Assembly (NCBI GenBank): GCA_009746045.1
Contig: RPFO01000288.1
Coordinates: 847,855-911,854, forward strand
From: Mesostigma viride
Taxonomy: Eukaryota > Streptophyta > Mesostigmatophyceae > Mesostigmatales > Mesostigmataceae
Reading direction: 5' to 3'
Length of the DNA: 64,000 nucleotides
Of this stretch, positions 60,395 to 64,000 are shown in pieces. The notes under the pieces were generated by a model. The model was given only the letters and a program-made list of their open reading frames with translations, ran no database searches and was not told the origin of the DNA. How positions within the stretch are numbered: position 1 is the first letter of the stretch; each line of letters begins with the position of its first letter. The position numbers were made by a program, and so were the translations under genes.

Positions 60395-61546
60395 TGGGTG
60401 TTACCTTCCTAGTTTCCTTGACAGTGGCGATGATAAGTGCCCCCTCAGACGGAGGGGGTTTGGCCTCACACAGGAGAAAATTTGATGGATGGATGGCAGT
60501 CAGTGCCATGCATTCACAGATATTGGGTGGAAAGAATACTACCTGTGCTGGCTTGTTTTCTTTGAAAAGTGAAACTTAAGAACCCAAAAAGGTAGTTGCA
60601 TCCGTCCCGGTTATGTTATCATAATGCTGGGCTGGTGCATTTTTGGTACGTGGCGATAATCTTGCGCGCCACGTTGGATCGTCCGCGCGGAGTTCAAGAA
60701 GGCGCGCATGGCATATTTAAAATTCCTAAGGGGCTGGAATAACGGAATAATTGCTAAATTAAATTCTATTAACCGTGGAACTCCAGGGTAACCAGACTCT
60801 TTATTAAAACAATGAGTGGAGCACATACGAAAGGCAGGCCACATCCCGGCCGCCGATGCTCATGGGAACACTTATTGCTTGGCAAAGGCTAGCCTTACCC
60901 CCAAACACGCAGGGAGGGTGGGCGGGAAAAGAAAAGAGGCCGACCTTAGCTAGGTGGGTTTGTTTTTGTCCTTTTTTGCGTGTCATGCGGCCTTGGCCCG
61001 GACGGCATTTTTTCGCCACGCAAATGTTGCGTCTGAACAAATGACGCAATGTGGCGTTCTAATTGCCGGCAGCTTACGTAAGACTGCCGGGGCTATTAGG
61101 TCACATATTGCGTGAGAGAAAGAATCTAGATCTAGTTAATCACTACGCCATGAGCCAAGAAACCTAGACAGTGGCAGGTTTATATCTCAACGTAGCTCCT
61201 GCCACCTGGCCAAGAAAAACTGGCCAAAGTTTTGGCCACGACTGATCCGGATCAGGCCGCACCGGCCTCAAAAGGTAAGTCACGTGAACCCAATAACCTA
61301 GCTATAGCGGCTACCCTTCCATCTCACTATAAAGAAACTATGTTCAGAGAACCACGATTCTATTAACCGTGGAACTCCAGGGTAACCAGACTCCTTATTA
61401 AAACAATGAGTGGAGCACATACAAAAGGCAGGCCACATCCCGGCCGCCGATGCTCATGGGAACATTAATAGACACGTGACTGCGTCATGTGAGCATAAGT
61501 CCTCAGTGGGAGGGGAACATGGGATGGAATGGATGGTATAAGCTAT
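60395..61546. other. spacer between transporter and LINE with a direct repeat of about 105 bp
   Basis: 60767-60871 and 61362-61466 are near-identical, beginning TTCTATTAACCGTGGAACTC and ending GATGCTCATGGGAAC. They bracket 490 bp without genes. The right copy abuts the LINE 3' end, so the repeat may derive from LINE 3' tails. Confidence 0.6.
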
Positions 61547-63430
61547 CTAGGTCCTAGTTACAGGGGTGTGGGCACCGCGGCCCGAATCGCTATGAATGCC
61601 ATACTTGGTCACACGCGGAGCCCCCACAGGCTTGGGGGTGGTCTCCTTCATCACTACTTGCCATCTATCCTTGCGCACCATCTGCCTCCATATTACAGAC
61701 AAACCAGGAGGCTGCCCGGGGGTGAGCCCGTCACGTCTAGTGTAGCACATGTCCATGCCGAGTCTATCACGAAAAGTCCACGGGTGGCGGCCCTGCCGCG
61801 CGCGGCCGGGGGCACGCCAGGTGAGGACATATCGCCCAGGCTGGGCGGGCTTGGTGCCAGCTAGTCTATCTGATGTATCTACCTGATCTGTGCGGGCCAG
61901 GTGCCCGGCTAGGCCCAGGCGCCTGTGCCTAATAATGTGGGAAACATAGGGCAAATCAGCGTACAAATCCTCATTACTAATGTGCAAACCAAAGGGGATG
62001 TTAAGGGCCTTGCGCAGCATCTTGGTGACGGCGCCGTCGAGTCGTTGCTCCAGCTCCTGCATCAGTGTCCACGTCTCGGCGCCGTAGGTCAGGATCGTCA
62101 GAATGACGACCTTGAAGAGGTCACGCTTGACGATCCGGGGTAGGGCGGGGTTGCTCCACCAGCGGCGGTGGTCATGGAGGTGCGCCCACGCCATGCCGAT
62201 CCGTGTCGTCATGTCGTCCTCGCAGTCGGGAAGCCAACTGCCGAGCAGCTTGAAGCGGCCTGAAGGAGGGTAGTTGACCTCGGCATCGTCTAAGAGGCGG
62301 AGTGTGGGTGGGGGCCCTGCCATGCCGAGGGCCAGGGCCTCCGTTTTGGGGCTGATTTCTAGACCAACCGCCCGAGCCTCGAGCGCCAGGCAGTCCAGCC
62401 AAAGTTGGGCAGACTCCGGCTTCTCGATGAGCGTGATGTCGTCGGCATAAATGAGGTCAGCTAGTAAATTCTGCTTGTTAGTCGGCCCCCCTTCCCCAAG
62501 CTCGTTCGTGATCGCTAGGCCAGGGGCACGGCCTGCAATGCTAGCAAAGCGAGCACGTGCCTGGCGCATAACATAATCCACTACAATAATAAACAGGTAC
62601 GGCGACAGGACGCAACCCTGCCAGACGCCGGTCTGCAGTGGGCATGGCGGGGTAATGCCGTGTTGAGTGCGCACCGAAGTGGTCGACCCCTCATACAGCG
62701 TGCGGATGACGGTAATCAGGGGAGTGGGGACGCGAGCGCGAGCAAGTACAGCCCATAGAGCGTCCCAGAGGACAGAATCAAAAGCCTTGATGAAGTCGAC
62801 GAAGATCAGGATGGCGGGAAACTCACCAGGTTGCAGGAGAGCGATTTCCTCGAAGAGGCGACGCGCGACGAAGATGGCCATGACGGTGTTGCGCCCAGGA
62901 CGGAAGCCCATTTGACTTTCCCCAAGGTGACAGTCGAGAGCAGAACGAAGGCGGTTGAGGATCATGCGCATGAACAACTTAAGTGCGGCGCTCTGGATGC
63001 AGACTCCTCTGTAGTTGGCGGGGTCGTCAGGGGAACCTTTGTTTTTGTACAGCATAATACGGTAGCTGTGCTGCCACTCAGGAATCGGCGGCGCGTCGGC
63101 AAGCAGGATCCGGTTGCAGACGTCAAGCAGGAACCCCGTGAGCGCCGTCAGCTTAATCACCGGGGCTGGGAGCTGGTCAGGTCCAACGGCGGCATAGAAG
63201 CGGAGTTGCTTGGCGGCGGTGCTCAGCTCGAGCTCGGTGAACGGCGGGAGCTCGTTGGGGTCGGCCAGGGGTTCCGTCAGGGCTGGGTACGTGTAGTCCT
63301 GCTCAGCGGCGGGCGGCGTGGGCGGCGCAGGGACGTCCGCCGGTGCTACTGCCAGGCGTGCGGCCGCCAGAGGGCCAAGCGGCGGAGGCGGCGGGGGGCG
63401 CCGAGCAGCCGGGACTGGGAGGAATACCAC
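61547..63430 (-). CDS. LINE reverse transcriptase
   Basis: 627 residues from the open frame. Motifs are VGPDQLPAPVIK, YRIMLYKNKGSPDDPANYRG, MGFRPGRNT, FVDFIKAFDSV, GVWQGCVLSPYLF and the catalytic YADDITLIE. They are followed by the LINE C-terminal signature LTYGAETWTL and HRRLGLAGHLAR. The frame has no natural ATG at its start, in line with a frameshifted copy. Confidence 0.92.
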   Translation of the reverse strand: MVFLPVPAARRPPPPPPLGPLAAARLAVAPADVPAPPTPPAAEQDYTYPALTEPLADPNELPPFTELELSTAAKQLRFYAAVGPDQLPAPVIKLTALTGFLLDVCNRILLADAPPIPEWQHSYRIMLYKNKGSPDDPANYRGVCIQSAALKLFMRMILNRLRSALDCHLGESQMGFRPGRNTVMAIFVARRLFEEIALLQPGEFPAILIFVDFIKAFDSVLWDALWAVLARARVPTPLITVIRTLYEGSTTSVRTQHGITPPCPLQTGVWQGCVLSPYLFIIVVDYVMRQARARFASIAGRAPGLAITNELGEGGPTNKQNLLADLIYADDITLIEKPESAQLWLDCLALEARAVGLEISPKTEALALGMAGPPPTLRLLDDAEVNYPPSGRFKLLGSWLPDCEDDMTTRIGMAWAHLHDHRRWWSNPALPRIVKRDLFKVVILTILTYGAETWTLMQELEQRLDGAVTKMLRKALNIPFGLHISNEDLYADLPYVSHIIRHRRLGLAGHLARTDQVDTSDRLAGTKPAQPGRYVLTWRAPGRARQGRHPWTFRDRLGMDMCYTRRDGLTPGQPPGLSVIWRQMVRKDRWQVVMKETTPKPVGAPRVTKYGIHSDSGRGAHTPVTRT

Positions 63431-63948
63431 TGGTCGAGCTGCTGCTGCGGTGAGCCAGAGAGCGTCCGCGGCGCCGGCTGCGCGCCGCCGGCGGGCCGTT
63501 GGGCGTGACGCAGGCGGGTCCAGGCGTACTTGCCGTGCTGGTCCTTGAGGTGGGCGAAGTACTCGCGGACATGAAGGTCCTCCTGCTCCTTGGTCGCCTG
63601 CCGGATGGCCGAGTGGTAATCGGCTTTGAGGCGGGCGTAGCGGGCGGGGTCGCTGTTGTCGCGCAGGGCTTGCCGGGCCTGGATGACGGCGGGGAGCCGG
63701 TGCAGGCTGGTGAAGCGGGGCGGGCGGCGGGGGGGCAGTAGGGCCCCGGCCGCGGGCAGCTTGTCAGCGAGGTGCCGAAGGGCCGATGCCGGGCCGGCAG
63801 CGAACAGCTGGGCGTGGCTGGCCGGGATGTCCAGCGCGTCGACGAACGCCTCTGCGGCGCGCTTGTGGGCGCGTTTTTCAGGGAAGTCCTCCAGAGCGTC
63901 GTCAGATTTCTCGAGCAACTGAAGTGTGCGCAAATCAGGTGGTGCCAC
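63346..63948 (-). CDS. LINE region between endonuclease and reverse transcriptase
   Basis: It encodes a helical, Ala/Arg-rich stretch with YARLKADYHSAIRQATKEQE and WTRLRHAQRP, typical of the segment before the RT in LINE ORF2. It ends out of frame with the RT. Confidence 0.7.
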   Translation of the reverse strand: MAPPDLRTLQLLEKSDDALEDFPEKRAHKRAAEAFVDALDIPASHAQLFAAGPASALRHLADKLPAAGALLPPRRPPRFTSLHRLPAVIQARQALRDNSDPARYARLKADYHSAIRQATKEQEDLHVREYFAHLKDQHGKYAWTRLRHAQRPAGGAQPAPRTLSGSPQQQLDQWYSSQSRLLGAPRRLRRLALWRPHAWQ

Positions 63949-64000
63949 GTGCTTACGAAAGGGCGAGGGGAATCGCAGGCGGATGCGGGCGGTGACGATG

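Larger units (their letters stand above)
61547..64000 (-). mobile_element. non-LTR retrotransposon (LINE), 5' part beyond window
   Basis: The minus strand encodes a LINE reverse transcriptase and C-terminal region. The endonuclease part is expected beyond 64000. The coding region is split into two overlapping frames (63948-63346 and 63430-61547), so this copy carries a frameshift near 63350-63430, possibly at the C-run around 63392-63398. Confidence 0.9.

Overview
The window is nuclear DNA of a GC-rich eukaryote. Genes are split by spliceosomal GT-AG introns, often with GTGGG or GTGCG donors. Introns are full of minisatellites, and DIRS-type, LTR, LINE and hAT-like elements are present. A unicellular alga is the best guess and a green lineage is plausible, but nothing here fixes the taxon.

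Layout. 1-7960: a DIRS/Kangaroo-like tyrosine-recombinase retrotransposon (+) whose start lies before the window. Its pol frame (RT, RNase H, tyrosine recombinase) carries a canonical 2A ribosome-skipping motif between RNase H and recombinase, and a 2.25 kb 3' segment is duplicated in tandem. 7961-11005: non-genic, with short tandem repeats. 11006-19221: an old, broken LTR retrotransposon on the minus strand. A 3.0 kb element with terminal inverted repeats (11594-14581) sits inside it and carries a probably spliced gene for a zinc-finger, Gly-Met-repeat protein. 19222-22723: little recognisable.

22724-44901 (minus): the central locus, cobalamin-dependent methionine synthase (MetH). I resolve 12 exons (22724-37136) that join in phase to a 1363-residue protein with homocysteine, folate, cap, B12 and activation modules. 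Exons 1-3 place an AMPK-beta/CBM48-type glycan-binding domain directly in front of the enzyme. Upstream (37600-44901) lies a second open copy of exons 1-6 only, with the same splice phases, so two 5' halves sit in front of one 3' half. The third intron of each copy holds pentanucleotide arrays whose unit changes stepwise while the 5-bp phase is kept; one array is interrupted by a 1.84 kb hAT-like element with a perfect 8-bp target duplication.

44902-48466: intergenic, with a 34-bp minisatellite. 48467-60394 (+): a nine-exon gene for a 348-residue nucleotide-sugar transporter (SLC35D-like), divergent from MetH, with most introns built of tandem repeats. 60395-61546: spacer with a direct repeat. 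61547-64000 (minus): the reverse-transcriptase end of a LINE that continues past the window.

All exon models come from reading splice signals and protein similarity by eye. No search or alignment tool was run.
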